Of a DNA stretch of 64,000 nucleotides, positions 45,292 to 59,100 are shown piece after piece (position 1 is the first letter of the stretch; each line of letters opens with the position of its first letter). Position numbers and translations under genes: made by a program. The notes under the pieces were generated by a model. That model searched no databases and was not told the DNA's origin. It saw nothing but the letters and a program-made list of their open reading frames with translations. Source of the DNA: Siphonodentalium dalli (lineage: Eukaryota > Mollusca > Scaphopoda > Gadilida > Siphonodentaliidae); contig CP136061.1 of assembly GCA_032622095.1 (NCBI GenBank), positions 84,728,324-84,792,323 of the forward strand, read 5' to 3'.

Positions 45292-47200
45292 GTGAGTTTA
45301 AATCCAGTCAACTCAGATATTTTTTTAATTCTGGACGAAATTCATTTCAGCACTGGGATTGAGTTTGTTCATTGTTAGGACTTGCACCATTTAAACTTTT
45401 GATCATTGTAACTAATTATATACATATATAACTAGCTGATGGACCCGACCTCATCTGGGCTATAGGGATTTCTTTGCCAGAAACATGACAATATGAGCAA
45501 GGACACGGTTGTATGCGAAATTGGACCCGATTTGACCTTGAATTGACCATTTTGAAGGTCAAGGTCAGGTATGGGTGAACCACATTTCCATCTTTATTAG
45601 AACAATCTGTTTTAAATAGGCCGATCAGTCTTCCTGGCACAGTGCTCATTGGTGAAAGGGAAGAAAGTCTAAATTTCTTGAATTTTAAAATTTTATTTGT
45701 TTGAAGATTTGTACATGTTTATACTGAATATTCTCAGTAAATAATTATTTTGTGTCTAGATCTTTCAAAAGAGATCATAATTTTTTTTTTTTTTAAAGTA
45801 TTTATCAATATATATAGGCACTACTTAGTTCCAATATCATATTGGTGATGCCCATACAGGAAGCTATCGAAATACATATATATGATATCATTATTATTAT
45901 TGGACCAAGTGCATGATACAGTATTTCCTGTATATATATTATTTATTATCTTCCGTTAAACTAAGAGCTTCAGAACAAACATTATTATACATAATAATTC
46001 AAATATGTACACAAATGGGGTGAACAATTGAAAAAGTAGACATATTAATACATAGCCACAGACAAGATATACCTGTGACATGAATCAAAGGTATGCATAT
46101 AATATACCAGGGTTTCCGATAGGGATAAAATATTGGGGCCCCTTTTCTTGTGGCTAGGGGAAAAACACAATTGCCATCGCTGCCGATGTTGATGAGGAAT
46201 TAAGATACACCTACACATACAGTATACATGTATAAACTTGCTTCTGGTAAGTTCTACTCTGGTTATATCATAGGTCAAATGGTATGCCCAAAGGACGAGC
46301 CCATTTTTGTACAGACAGATAAATGATGGCAATCAGCGGCGGCTGCCAATGATTTCACATGCTTTGTGAATTCCTCGACCCTTGATCTCCAAGTATGGAA
46401 TGGAGTTTACCGAGTGGTAAACACTACAAACTACAGGATAGATTTATCTCCCTTACTATGATCACGTCAGGCAGAGTTATCTCCAATCGCTCCTCATGGA
46501 GTTTGAGTCAATTCATCTACGGATGGGGCGCTGCTTGCAGTTTGCATGCAAATGTCAATGGTTGAGGAATCCAGAATGTCTGTGGCATAATTAAACATGA
46601 CTGGTTATAAACTATAGTGGGTGGGGGGGGGGGGGCTATGTGCAAACAAACTTGAGCTGCCCATATTTAACTATAGTTTTAAAATTAGGAATATGGTGCA
46701 TACTGTCGATAATCACACCAATCATGATTAAAGAGAATCTAGTGAAGTCGAAGGAAAAAAATCCTTGTCTTTGACTGAACACAATGTTGACAACATAATC
46801 AGGATTAGATTACACTTCTGTCGTGCTTTGGTACTTTTATTTAACTCTACCGGTAGTTCACATTATATACGAAAGTGATGTATCATGCATGGATGGAGGA
46901 AAACTTGGCTAGGGGATCCCATGCCGGTATAGCGGAAACCCTGAATATACATATGCAGACAGATATATGACAGTCATGCACACAGACGTACAGACATGCA
47001 GATAGTCATGCATGCATACAGACAGACAGTTGTTCATAAACATACATACATATGGACAGACAGGTACACAGGTAGATCAACAGACAGGTAGACAGTCAAG
47101 CAGACATAAACAAGCACGTATATGATATATTAATTCACTGGATAGAGACTTACGTGAGATAACCAGCCTCACATGCAAACTATTTTCTACATAACTCGAC
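45292..47200. other. Intron, no recognisable gene; simple repeats
   Basis: A poly-G run lies at about 46622-46634 and a diffuse ACAG/CATA-rich tract at 46965-47110. A block at 45435-45610 with GGTCAAGGTCAGG and GCTATAGGGATTTC phrases may be an interspersed repeat. No domain-bearing frame was found. Confidence 0.45.
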
Positions 47201-47283
47201 TTTGCACATTTCCTTCCTAGAGTTATTCATCCTTGTTCAAGTAAAAGGTGTGGTATTTATAAAGGGTTATTTATGCAGCCATT

Positions 47284-47820
47284 AATTCAGTCAATGATTT
47301 CAACCATCAGTCAATGATTTCAACCATCAGTCAATGAGTTTAGTCATCAGTCAATGAGTTTAACCATCAGTCAATGAGTTTAACAATTAGTCAATGATGT
47401 TAACAATCAGTCAATGAGTTTAACCATCAGTCAATGAGTTTAACAATCAGTCAATGATTTTAACAATCAGTCAATGAGTTTAACCATCAGATAATGAGTT
47501 TAACCATCAGTCAATGAGTTTAACCATCAGATAATGATTTCAACCATCAGTCAATGAGTTTAACCATCAGTCAATGAGTTTAACCATCAGTCAATGATTT
47601 CCACCATCAGTCAATGAGTTTAACCATCAGTCAACGAGTTTAACCATCATTCAATGAGTTTAACCATCAGTCAACGAGTTTAACCATCATTCAATGAGTT
47701 TAACAATCAGTCAATGAGTTTAACCATCATTCAATGAGTTTAACCATCAGTCAATGAGTTTAACCATCATTCAATGAGTTTAACCATCAGTCAATGAGTT
47801 TAACCATCAGATAATGAGTT
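47284..47820 (+). repeat. 20-bp tandem array, copy 2 left part
   Basis: About 27 units of TCAATGAGTTTAACCATCAG with strong homogeneity of the GAGTTT variant, unlike the more mixed copy 1. Confidence 0.95.
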
Positions 47821-48635
47821 TCCCAAAAAATGTTGAGGAAACAATGCCGACAGGTGTGGTGTTTTTAATCAAATGCACATGTAACGATTGATTTAGTTTG
47901 TTATTGTTCATCACAAACACATGTTGATAACACATGTTTATGAAATAAAGAAGATTGTTGCCCTTTCTAACGACGTCTTCTTTATGGTATCCGACTAGTG
48001 TCTCCTATTTTTGACGCAAGTTACGAAATTCACCGTGGCGCTCAATAGTGCAAATTCAATAATAACAGCTGCGAGTACATGTTGTAAGCATGAGATTGAC
48101 ATGCATAAACATTTTGGGAATGCAGAGATCATTAACAGTTGTTTTTGGAAAGTTACTCATAATTCATTAGCATAATCACAGTTGAATAATCGTGGGCATA
48201 AATGCGGGATAATGGATCTATTTCAGTTAAATAATGCCTTCTCAGCATACTATTGGTCTGTTCTCATCATTATTCTCATTGTACACCTTCTAATTAACTT
48301 CTTATCACCGCATAGGCTAAAATTACGACATGTGATTGATATGATGCTAACTATTTGAATGTGAGTTTGATCAATATACTTATGTGGTGAAATATTGCAA
48401 ATATAACAGTATATATTGATTTAAAATGTAACTGAGGACCTGTTTACACATGGCATGCATTACCATGGTGATTACCATCACAATTATATGACGTCATCCA
48501 TTGGCAGGTAGCACAAATTGGACAGTTGTCACTGGTCACAACAATATATGGGTGTCCATACCTACCACATCTATAAATACTAGTATGAATGTCCCACATG
48601 TGAGACAAAGAATTTCCATGTAAACTGCTGTAAAC

Positions 48636-48685
48636 CCGGTGTCCTGGATAATTTACCTCTGTAAATTCGGTTGCGAAAGAGTTAA
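48636..48685. mobile_element. Right end of the TTAA-type element, copy 2
   Basis: GGTGTCCTGGATAATTTACC and TCGGTTGCGAAAGAGTTAA match 38190-38242. The rest of the element is missing or replaced, apart from the TTTTTAATCAAATGCACATG segment at 47862. Confidence 0.75.
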
Positions 48686-48780
48686 CTGTTGAATAATCAA
48701 TGGTAATTAACCGTTGAATAATCAGTGGTTGTAACAATCAGTCAATAATTTTATCCATTGAATAATCAATGATTTTAACT

Positions 48781-49115
48781 GATTAATATTATTCACCATA
48801 AGGTGGCTTATATGCTCATGCCCTCTGGATATTTGGTTCTTAGTTGGAAAATCCAGTTTTGTATTGTTTCGCCGACATCGAGTATTGTGCTCGATGTCTG
48901 AGTCAGTGTTTGAGACATGTGACATGATATGAGTGGTAGTTATGTTTACTGACTAGCTTTAGGGGGCATTTGATATATCCCTAATGTGTTGTTGTATTCT
49001 TGTTGTTAGAGTTTGAAAAGATAGGTGATGGTTCCTGGCCTTGTATGAAGGACTTTTGTATAAGTGGATATTGGTTTCCATGTGTGGAGGTTTATCATGT
49101 TTTATTGTGGGATAT
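48781..49115 (+). repeat. Dispersed roughly 335-bp element, copy 2
   Basis: It matches the reverse complement of 19900-20250. It lies in the middle of the 20-bp array and is flanked on both sides by GATTTTAACT. That may be a target duplication or just array sequence. Confidence 0.65.
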
Positions 49116-49117
49116 GA

Positions 49118-49605
49118 TTTTAACTGTTGAATATTCAATGATTTTAACCATAAGTCAATGATTTTAACCATAAGTCAATGATTTTAATTGTTAAATATTC
49201 AATGATTTTAACCATCAATCAAATGATTTTAACCATAAGTCAATGATTTTAACCATAAGTCAATGATTTTAATTGTTGAATATTCAATGATTTTAACCAT
49301 CAATCAAATGATTTTAACCATAAGTCAATGATTTTATCAGTTGAATAATCAATTATTCAAACCGTGGAATAATCAATGATTTTAACCATCAGTCAATGAT
49401 TTTAACCATCAGTCAAAGATTTTAACCTCCAAAAAATGAATTTAACTGTTGAATAGTCAATGATTTTAACCATCCGTCAATGATTTCAAACATCAGTCAA
49501 TGATTTTAACCATCAATCAATTAGTTTAACCATCAGTCAATGATTTCAACCATCAGTCAATGATTTTAACCAAGAGATTCAATGATTTTAACCATCAGTC
49601 AATGT
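49118..49605 (+). repeat. 20-bp tandem array, copy 2 right part
   Basis: TCAATGATTTTAACCATAAG/CAG units mixed with TTGAATATTCAATGATTTTA variants, ending at the conserved pre-exon block. Confidence 0.9.
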
Positions 49606-49820
49606 AAATAGAACAAATATAAATGTATGACATCAGGATTGGCTAATACAAGACAAGCTTATAATAGGCCAAAGAGTTCAAAGATATCTCAAAGGTAAAG
49701 ATTAACAACACTTGTTAGAAAGACAAGTACAGAATTTAATTGTGTTTTCCATGAGATGTGTAGAGCAGCCACACTGGTAATGCTGATATATGAATGTCAC
49801 TAGATTGTTATTTATTACAG

Positions 49821-49955
49821 GGCATCCCTTTGGTCAGGGCTGTACAACATCAACTGGTGAAGACTCTTGTGTCTCTGGGCTACAATGTATGAGTGGATCT
49901 TGCAAATGTTCAAATTATGCGACTGAGTACTGGACGAATGCTGCCTGTGAATCTC
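49821..49955 (+). CDS. Module exon 9: six-cysteine EB/EGF-like domain
   Basis: The acceptor is TTATTTATTACAG|G and the donor is GAATCTC|GTGAGT. The 135-nt exon is phase 1 at both ends, with 44 whole codons. Cysteines lie at residues 7, 16, 22, 27, 29 and 42, starting HPFGQGC and ending EYWTNAAC. It differs from module exon 6 at only a few residues, clustered in the loop before YW and after cysteine 3. It is the last module in the window. The downstream satellite must be spliced out as intron if the transcript continues. Confidence 0.8.
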
Positions 49956-50139
49956 GTGAGTAATCTTGTCCCTTGTACTTATTGATGGTGTACTTTTGTA
50001 ATTTCTGTGTGAGTGATTTAGTTCCATTAACCTTCTATATTGTAGACAAAATCAACCGATGCTAAGACTTATCCAACCAACCATTGTTTGTTTTTATGAC
50101 ATACGTTACCATAAAACATAGAGCTATAATTATAATGGA

Positions 50140-53100
50140 GATTATATATGTTTCATTATGTAGACCTGTCATGAATGGTGCTGAATGGATGTGATGTTCT
50201 GTTCATTATGTAGACCTGTCATGAATGGTGCTGAATGGATGTGATGTTCAGTTCATTATGTAGACCTGTCATGAATGGTGCTGAATGGATGTGATGTTCT
50301 GTTCATTATGTAGACCTGTCATGAATGGTGCTGAATGGATGTGATGTTCAGTTCATTATGTAGACCTCTCATGGATGGTGCTGAATGGATGTGATGTGAT
50401 GTTCATTATGTAGACCTATCATGAATGGTGCTGAATGGATGTGATGTTCAGTTCATTATGTAGACCTGTCATGAATGGTGCTGAATGGGTGTGATGTTCA
50501 GTTCATTATGTAGATGAATGGATGTGATGTTCATTTCATTATGTAGACCTGTCATGAATGGCGCTGAATGGATGTGATGTTCAGTTCATTATGTAGACAT
50601 GTCATGGATGGTGCTGAATGGATGTGATGTTCAGTTCATTATGTAAGTCTGCCATGAATGGTGCTGAATGGATGTGATATTCAGTTCATTATGTAGACCT
50701 GTCATGAATGGTGCTGAATGGATGTGATGTTCAGTTCATTATGTAGACCTGTCATGAATGGTCCTGAATGGATGTGATGTTCAATTCATTATGTAGACCT
50801 GTCATGAATGGTGCTGAATGGATGTGATGTTCAATTCATTATGTAGATGAATGGATGTGATGTTCAGATCATTATGTAGACCTCATGAATGGTGCTGAAT
50901 GGATGTGATGTTCAGTTCATTATGTAGATGAATGGATGTGATGTTCAGTTCATTATGTAGACCTGTCATTAATGGTGCTGAATGGATGTGATGGTTCAGA
51001 TCATTATGTATACCTGTCATGAATGGGGTGCTGAATGGATGTTCAGTTCAGTTCATTATGTATACCTGTCATTAATGGTGCTGAATGGATGTGATGTTCA
51101 GTTCATTATGTATACCTGTCATTAATGGTGCTCAATGAATGTGATGTTCAGTTCATTATGTAGATGAATGGATGTGATGTTCAGTTCATTATGTAGACCT
51201 ATCATGAATGGTGCTGAATGGATGTGATGTTCAGATCATTGTGTAGACATGTCATGAATGGTGCTGAATGGATGTGATGTTCAGTTCATTATGTATACCT
51301 GTCATGAATGTTGCTGAACAGATGTGATGTTCAGTTCATTATGTATACCTGTCATGAATGGTGCTGAATGGATGTGATGTTCAGTTCATTATGTAAGTCT
51401 GCCATGAATGGTGCTGAATGGATGTGATATTCAGTTCATTATGTAGACCTGTCATGAATGGTGCTGAATGGATGTGATGTTCAGTTCATTATGTAGACCT
51501 GTCATGAATGGTGCTGAATGGATGTGATGTTCAATTCATTATATAGACCTGTCATGAATGGTGCTGAATGGATGTGATGTTCAATTCATTATGTAGATGA
51601 ATGGATGTGATGTTCAGTTCATTACGTAGACCTGTCATGAATGGTGCTGAATGGATGTGATGTTCAGTTCATTATGTAGATGAATGGATGTGATGTTCAG
51701 TTCATTATGTAGATGAATGGATGTGATGTTCAGTTCATTATGTAGACCTGTCATTAATGGTGCTGAATGGATGTGATGTTCAGTTCATTATGTAGATGAA
51801 TGGATGTGATGTTCAGTTCATTATGTATACCTGTCATTAATGGTGCTGAATGGATGTGATGTTCAGTTCATTATGTATACCTGTCATTAATGGTGCTGAA
51901 TGAATGTGATGTTCAGTTCATTATGTAGATGAATGGATGTGATGTTCAGTTCATTATGTAGACCTATCATGAATGGTGCTGAGTGATGTTCAGATCATTG
52001 TGTAGACATGTCATGAATGGTGCTGAGTGATGTTCAGATCATTGTGTAGACATGCCATGAATGGTGCTGAATGTATGTGATGTTCAGTTCATTATGTATA
52101 CATGTCATTAATGGTGCTGAATGGATGTGATGTTCAGTTCATTATGTATACCTGTCACGAATGGTGCTGAATGGTTGTGATGTTCAGTTCATTATGTATA
52201 CCTATCATGAATGGTGCTGAATGGTTGTGATGTTCAGTTCATTATGTATACCTGTCATTAATGGTGCTGAATGGATGTGATGTTCAGTTCATTATGTATA
52301 CCTGTCATGAATGGTGCTGAATGGATGTTCAGTTCAGTTCATTATGTAGACCTGTCATGAATGGTATACCTGTCATGAATGGTGCTGAACGGATGTGATG
52401 TTCAGTTCATTATGTAAACCTGCCATGAATGGTGCTGAATGGATGTTCAGTTCATTATGTAGACCTGTCATGAATGGTGCTTAATGGATGTGATGTCCAG
52501 TTCATTATGTATACCTGTCATGAATGGTGCTTAATGGATGTGATGTTCAGTTCATTATGTAGACCTGTCATGAATGGTGCTGAATGAATGTGATGTTCAG
52601 TTCATTATGTAGACCTGTCATGAATGGTGCTGAATGGATGTGATGTCCAGTTCATTATGTATACCTGTCATGAATGGTGCTTAATGGATGTGATGTTCAG
52701 TTCATTATGTAGACCTGTCATGAATGGTGCTGAATGGATGTGATGTTCAGTTCATTATGTATACCTGCCATGAATGGTGCTGAATGGATGTTCAGTTCAT
52801 TATGTATACCTGTCATGAATGGTGCTTAATGGATGTGATGTTCAGTTCATTATGTAGACCTGTCATGAATGGTGCTGAATGGATGTGATGTTCAGTTCAT
52901 TATGTATACCTGCCATGAATGGTGCTGAATGGATGTGATGTTCAGTTCATTATGTAGACCTGTCATGAATGGTGCTGAATGGATGTTCAGTTCATTATGT
53001 ATACCTGTCATGAATGGTGCTGAATGGATGTGATGTTCAGTTCATTATGTAGACCTGTCATGAATGGTGCTGAATGGATGTGATGTTCAGTTCATTATGT

Positions 53101-56100
53101 ATACCTGTCATGAATGGTGCTGAATGGATGTGATGTTCAGTTCATTATGTATACATGTCATGAATGGTGCTGAGTGGATGTGATGTTCAGTTTATTATAT
53201 AGACCTGTCATGAATGGTGCTGAATGGATGTGATGGTCAGTTCATTATGTAGACCTGTCATGAATGGTGCTGAATGGATGTGATGTTCAGTTCATTATGT
53301 AGACCTGTCATGAATGGTGCTGAATGGATGTGATGTTCAGTTCATTATGTAGACATGTCATGAATGGTGCTGAATGGATGTGATGTTCAGTTCATTATGT
53401 ATACCTGTCATGAATGGTGCTGAATGGATGTGATGTTCAGTTCATTATGTATACCTGTCATGAATGGTGCTGAATGGATGTGATGTTCAGTTCATTATGT
53501 ATACATGTCATGAATGGTGCTGAGTGGATGTGATGTTCAGTTCATTATGTAGACCTGTCATGAATGGTGCTGAATGGATGTGATGTTCAGTTCATTATGT
53601 AGACATGTCATGAATGGTGCTGAATGGATGTGATGTTCAGTTCATTATGTAGACCGGTCATTAATGGTGCTGAATGGATGTTCAGTTCATTATGTATACC
53701 TGTCATGAATGGTGCTGAATGGATGTGATGTTCAGTTCATTATGTAGACCTGTCATGAATGGTGCTGAATGGATGTGATGTTCAGTTCATTATGTAGACA
53801 TGTCATGAATGGTGCTGAATGGATGTGATGTTCAGTTCATTATGTAGACCGGTCATTAATGGTGCTGAATGGATGTTCAGTTCATTGTGTAGACCTGTCA
53901 TGAATGGTGCTGAATGGATGTGATGTTCAGTTCATTATGTATACCTGTCATGAATGGTGCTGAATGGATGTGATGTTCAGTTCATTATGTAAACCTGCCA
54001 TGAATGGTGCTGAATGGATGTTCAGTTCATTATGTAGACCTGTCAAGAATGGTGCTGAATGGATGTGATGTTCAGTTCATTATATATACCTGTCATGAAT
54101 GGTGCTAAATGGATGTGATGTTCAGTTCATTATGTATACCTGTCATGAAAGGTGCTGAATGGATGTGATGTTCAGTTCATTATGTATACCTGTCATGAAT
54201 GGTGCTGAATGGATGTGATGTTCAGTTCATTATGTATACCTGTCATGAATGGTGCTGAATGGATGTGATGTTCAGTTCATTATGTATACCTGTCATGAAT
54301 GGTGCTAAATGGATGTGATGTTCAGTTCATTATGTATACATGTCATGAATGGTGCTGAGTGGATGTGATGTTCAGTTCATTATGTAGACCTGTCATGAAT
54401 GGTGCTGAATGGATGTGATGTTCAGTTCATTATGTAGACCGGTCATTAATGGTGCTGAATGGATGTTCAGTTCATTATGTATACCTGTCATGAATGGTGC
54501 TGAATGGATGTGATGTTCAGTTCATTATGTAGACCGGTCATTAATGGTGCTGAATGGATGTTCAGTTCATTATGTATACCTGTCATGAATGGTGCTGAAT
54601 GGATGTGATGTTCAGTTCATTATGTAGACCGGTCATTAATGGTGCTGAATGGATGTTCAGTTCATTATGTAGACATGTCATGAATGGTGCTGAATGGATG
54701 TGATGTTCAGTTCATTATGTATACCTGTCATGAATGGTGCTGAATGGATGTTCAGTTCATTATGTATACCTGTCATGAATGGTGCTGAATGGATGTTCAG
54801 TTCATTATGTATACCTGTCATGAATGGTGCTGAATGGATGTTCAGTTCATTATGTATACCTGTCATGAATGGTGCTGAATGGATGTGATGTTCAGTTCAT
54901 TATGTATACCTGTCATGAATGGTGCTGAATGGATGTTCAGTTCATTATGTATACCTGTCATGAATGGTGCTGAATGGATGTTCAGTTCATTATGTATACC
55001 TGTCATGAATGGTGCTGAATGGATGTTCAGTTCATTATGTATACCTGTCATGAATGGTGCTGAATGGATGTTCAGTTCATTATGTATACCTGTCATGAAT
55101 GGTGCTGAATGGATGTTCAGTTCATTATGTATACCTGTCATGAATGGTGCTGAATGGATGTGATGTTCAGTTCATTATGTATACCTGTCATGCATGGTGC
55201 TGAATGGATGTTCAGTTCATTATGTATACCTGTCATGAATGGTGCTGAATGGATGTTCAGTTCATTATGTATACCTGTCATGAATGGTGCTGAATGGATG
55301 TTCAGTTCATTATGTATACCTGTCATGAATGGTGCTGAATGGATGTGATGTTCAGTTCATTATGTAGACCGGTCATTAATGGTGCTGAATGGATGTTCAG
55401 TTCATTATGTATACCTGTCATGAATGGTGCTGAATGGATGTGATGTTCAGTTCATTATGTAGACCGGTCATTAATGGTGCTGAATGGATGTTCAGTTCGT
55501 TATGTAGACCTGTCATGAATGGTGCTGAATGGATGTGATGTTCAGTTCATTATGTATACCTGTCATGAATGGTGCTGAATGGATGTGATGTTCAGTTCAT
55601 TATGTATACCTGTCATGAATGGTGCTGAATGGATGTGATGTTCAGTTCATTATGTATACCTGTCATGAATGGTGCTGAATGGATGTGATGTTCAGTTCAT
55701 TATGTAGACCTGTCATGAATGGTGCTGAATGGATGTGATGTTCAGTTCATTATGTAGACCTGTCATGAATGGTGCTGAATGGATGTGATGTTCAGTTCAT
55801 TATGTAGACCGGTCATTAATGGTGCTGAATGGATGTTCAGTTCGTTATGTAGACCTGTCATGAATGGTGCTGAATGGATGTGATGTTCAGTTCATTATGT
55901 ATACCTGTCATGAATGGTGCTGAATGGATGTGATGTTCAGTTCATTATGTATACCTGTCATGAATGGTGCTGAATGGATGTGATGTTCAGTTCATTATGT
56001 ATACCTGTCATGAATGGTGCTGAATGGATGTGATGTTCAGTTCATTATGTAGACCTGTCATGAATGGTGCTGAATGGATGTGATGTTCAGTTCATTATGT

Positions 56101-59100
56101 AGACCTGTCATGAATGGTGCTGAATGGATGTGATGTTCAGTTCATTATGTATACCTGTCATGAATGGTGCTGAATGGATGTGATGTTCAGTTCATTATGT
56201 AGACCTGTCATGAATGGTGCTGAATGGATGTGATGTTCAGTTCATTATGTAGACCTGTCATGAATGGTGCTGAATGGATGTGATGTTCAGTTCATTATGT
56301 AGACCTGTCATGAATGGTGCTGAATGGATGTGATGTTCAGTTCATTATGTAGACCTGTCATGAAAGGTGCTGAATGGATGTGATGTTCAGTTCATTATGT
56401 AGACCTATCATGAATGGTGCTGAATGGATGTGATGTTCAGTTCATTATGTAGACCTTTCATTAATGGTGCTGAATGGATGTGATGTTCAGTTCATTATAT
56501 AGACATGTCATGAATGGTGCTGAATGGATGTGATATTCAGTTCATTATGTATACTTGTCATGAATGGTGCTGAATGGATGTGATATTCAGTTCATTGTGT
56601 AGACCTGTCATGAATGGTGCTGAATGGATGTGATGTTCAGTTCATTATGTAGACCTGTCGTGAATGGTGCTGAATGGATGTGATGTTCAGTTCATTATGT
56701 AAACCTGCCATGAATGGTGCTGAATGGATGTGATGTTCAGTTCATTATGTATACCTGTCATGAATGGTGCTAAATGGATGTGATGTTCAGTTCATTATGT
56801 ATACCTGTCATGAAAGGTGCTGAATGGATGTGATGTTCAGTTCATTATGTATACCTGTCATGAATGGTGCTGAATGGATGTGATGTTCAGTTCATTATGT
56901 ATACCTGTCATGAATGGTGCTGAATGGATGTGATGTTCAGTTCATTATGTATACCTGTCATTAATGGTGCTGAATGGATGTGATGTTCAGTTCATTATGT
57001 AGACCTGTCATTAATGGTGCTGAATGGATGTGATGTTCAGTTCATTATGTAGACCTGTCATTAATGGTGCTGAATGGATGTGATGTTCAGTTCATTATGT
57101 ATACCTGTCATGAATGGTGCTGAATGGATGTGATGTTCAGTTCATTATGTAGACCTGTCATGAATGGTGCTGAATGGATGTGATGTTCAGTTCATTATGT
57201 ATACCTGTCATGAATGGTGCTGAATGGATGTGATGTTCAGTTCATTATGTAGACCTGTCATTAATGGTGCTGAATGGATGTGATGTTCAGTTCATTATGT
57301 ATACCTGTCATGAATGGTGCTGAATGGATGTGATGTTCAGTTCATTATGTAGACCTGTCATTAATGGTGCTGAATGGATGTGATGTTCAGTTCATTATGT
57401 ATACCTGTCATGAATGGTGCTGAATGGATGTGATGTTCAGTTCATTATGTAGACCTGTCATGAATGGTGCTGAATGGATGTGAAGTTCAGTTCATTATGT
57501 AGACCTGTCATGAATGGTGCTGAATGGATGTGAAGTTCAGTTAATTATGTAGACCTGTCATGAATGGTGCTGAATGGATGTGGTGTTCAGTTCATTAAGT
57601 AGACCTGCCATGAATGGTGCTGAATGGATGTGAAGTTCAGTCCATTAAGTAGACCTGTCATGAATGGTGCTGAATGGATGTGAAGTTCAGTTAATTATGT
57701 AGACATGTCATGAATGGTGCTGAATGGATGTGGTGTTCAGTTCATTATGTAGATCTCTCATGAATGGTGCTGAATGGATGTGATGTTCAGTTCATTATGT
57801 AGACCTGCCATGAATGGTGCTGAATGGATGTGGTGTTCAGTTCATTATGTAGACCTGTCATGAATGGTGCTGAATGGATGTGAAGTTCAGTTAATTATGT
57901 AGACCTGTCATGAATGGTGCTGAATGGATGTGGTGTTCAGTTCATTAAGTAGACCTGTCATGAATGGTGCTGAATGGATGTGAAGTTCAGTTCATTATGT
58001 TGACATGTCATGAATGGTGCTGAATGGATGTGAAGTTCAGTTCATTATGTAGACCTGTCATGAATGGTGCTGAATGGATGTGATGTTCAGTTCATTATGA
58101 AGACATGTCATGAATGGATGTGGTGTTCAGTTCATTATGTAGACCTGTCATGAATGGTGCTGAATGGATGTGAAGTTCAGTTCATTATGTAGACCTGTCA
58201 CGAATGGTGCTGAATGGATGTGATGTTCAGTTCATTATGTAGACCTGTCATGAATGGTGCTGAATGGATGTGATGTTCAGTTCATTATGTATACCTGTCA
58301 TGAATGGTGCTGAATGGATGTGATGTTCAGTTCATTATGTATACCTGTCATGAATGGTGCTGAATGGATGTGATGTTCAGTTCATTATGTATACCTGTCA
58401 TGAATGGTGCTGAATGGATGTGATGTTCAGTTCATTATGAAGACATGTCATGAATGGATGTGGTGTTCAGTTCATTGTGTAGACCTGTCATGAATGGTGC
58501 TGAATGGATGTGAAGTTCAGTTCATTATGTAGACCTGTCACGAATGGTGCTGAATGGATGTGATGTTCAGTTCATTATGTAGACCTGTCATGAATGGTGC
58601 TGAATGGATGTGATGTTCAGTTCATTATGTATACCTGTCATGAATGGTGCTGAATGGATGTGATGTTCAGTTCATTATGTAGACCTGTCATGAATGGTGC
58701 TGAATGGATGTGATGTTCAGTTCATTATGAAGACATGTCATGAATGGATGTGGTGTTCAGTTCATTGTGTAGACCTGTCATGAATGGTGCTGAATGGATG
58801 TGAAGTTCAGTTCATTATGTAGACCTGTCACGAATGGTGCTGAATGGATGTGATGTTCAGTTCATTATGTAGACCTGTCATGAATGGTGCTGAATGGATG
58901 TGATGTTCAGTTCATTATGTATACCTGTCATGAATGGTGCTGAATGGATGTGATGTTCAGTTCATTATGTATACCTGTCATGAATGGTGCTGAATGGATG
59001 TGATGTTCAGTTCATTATGTAGACCTGTCATGAATGGTGCTGAATGGATGTGATATTCAGTTCATTAAGTAGACCTGCCATGAATGTCCCTGAATGGATG

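Noticed and set aside
54678-55348. Long two-strand open frames coding 15-residue repeats
   Set aside because: They are explained by the 45-bp satellite variant being a multiple of three; there is no initiation context or homology.
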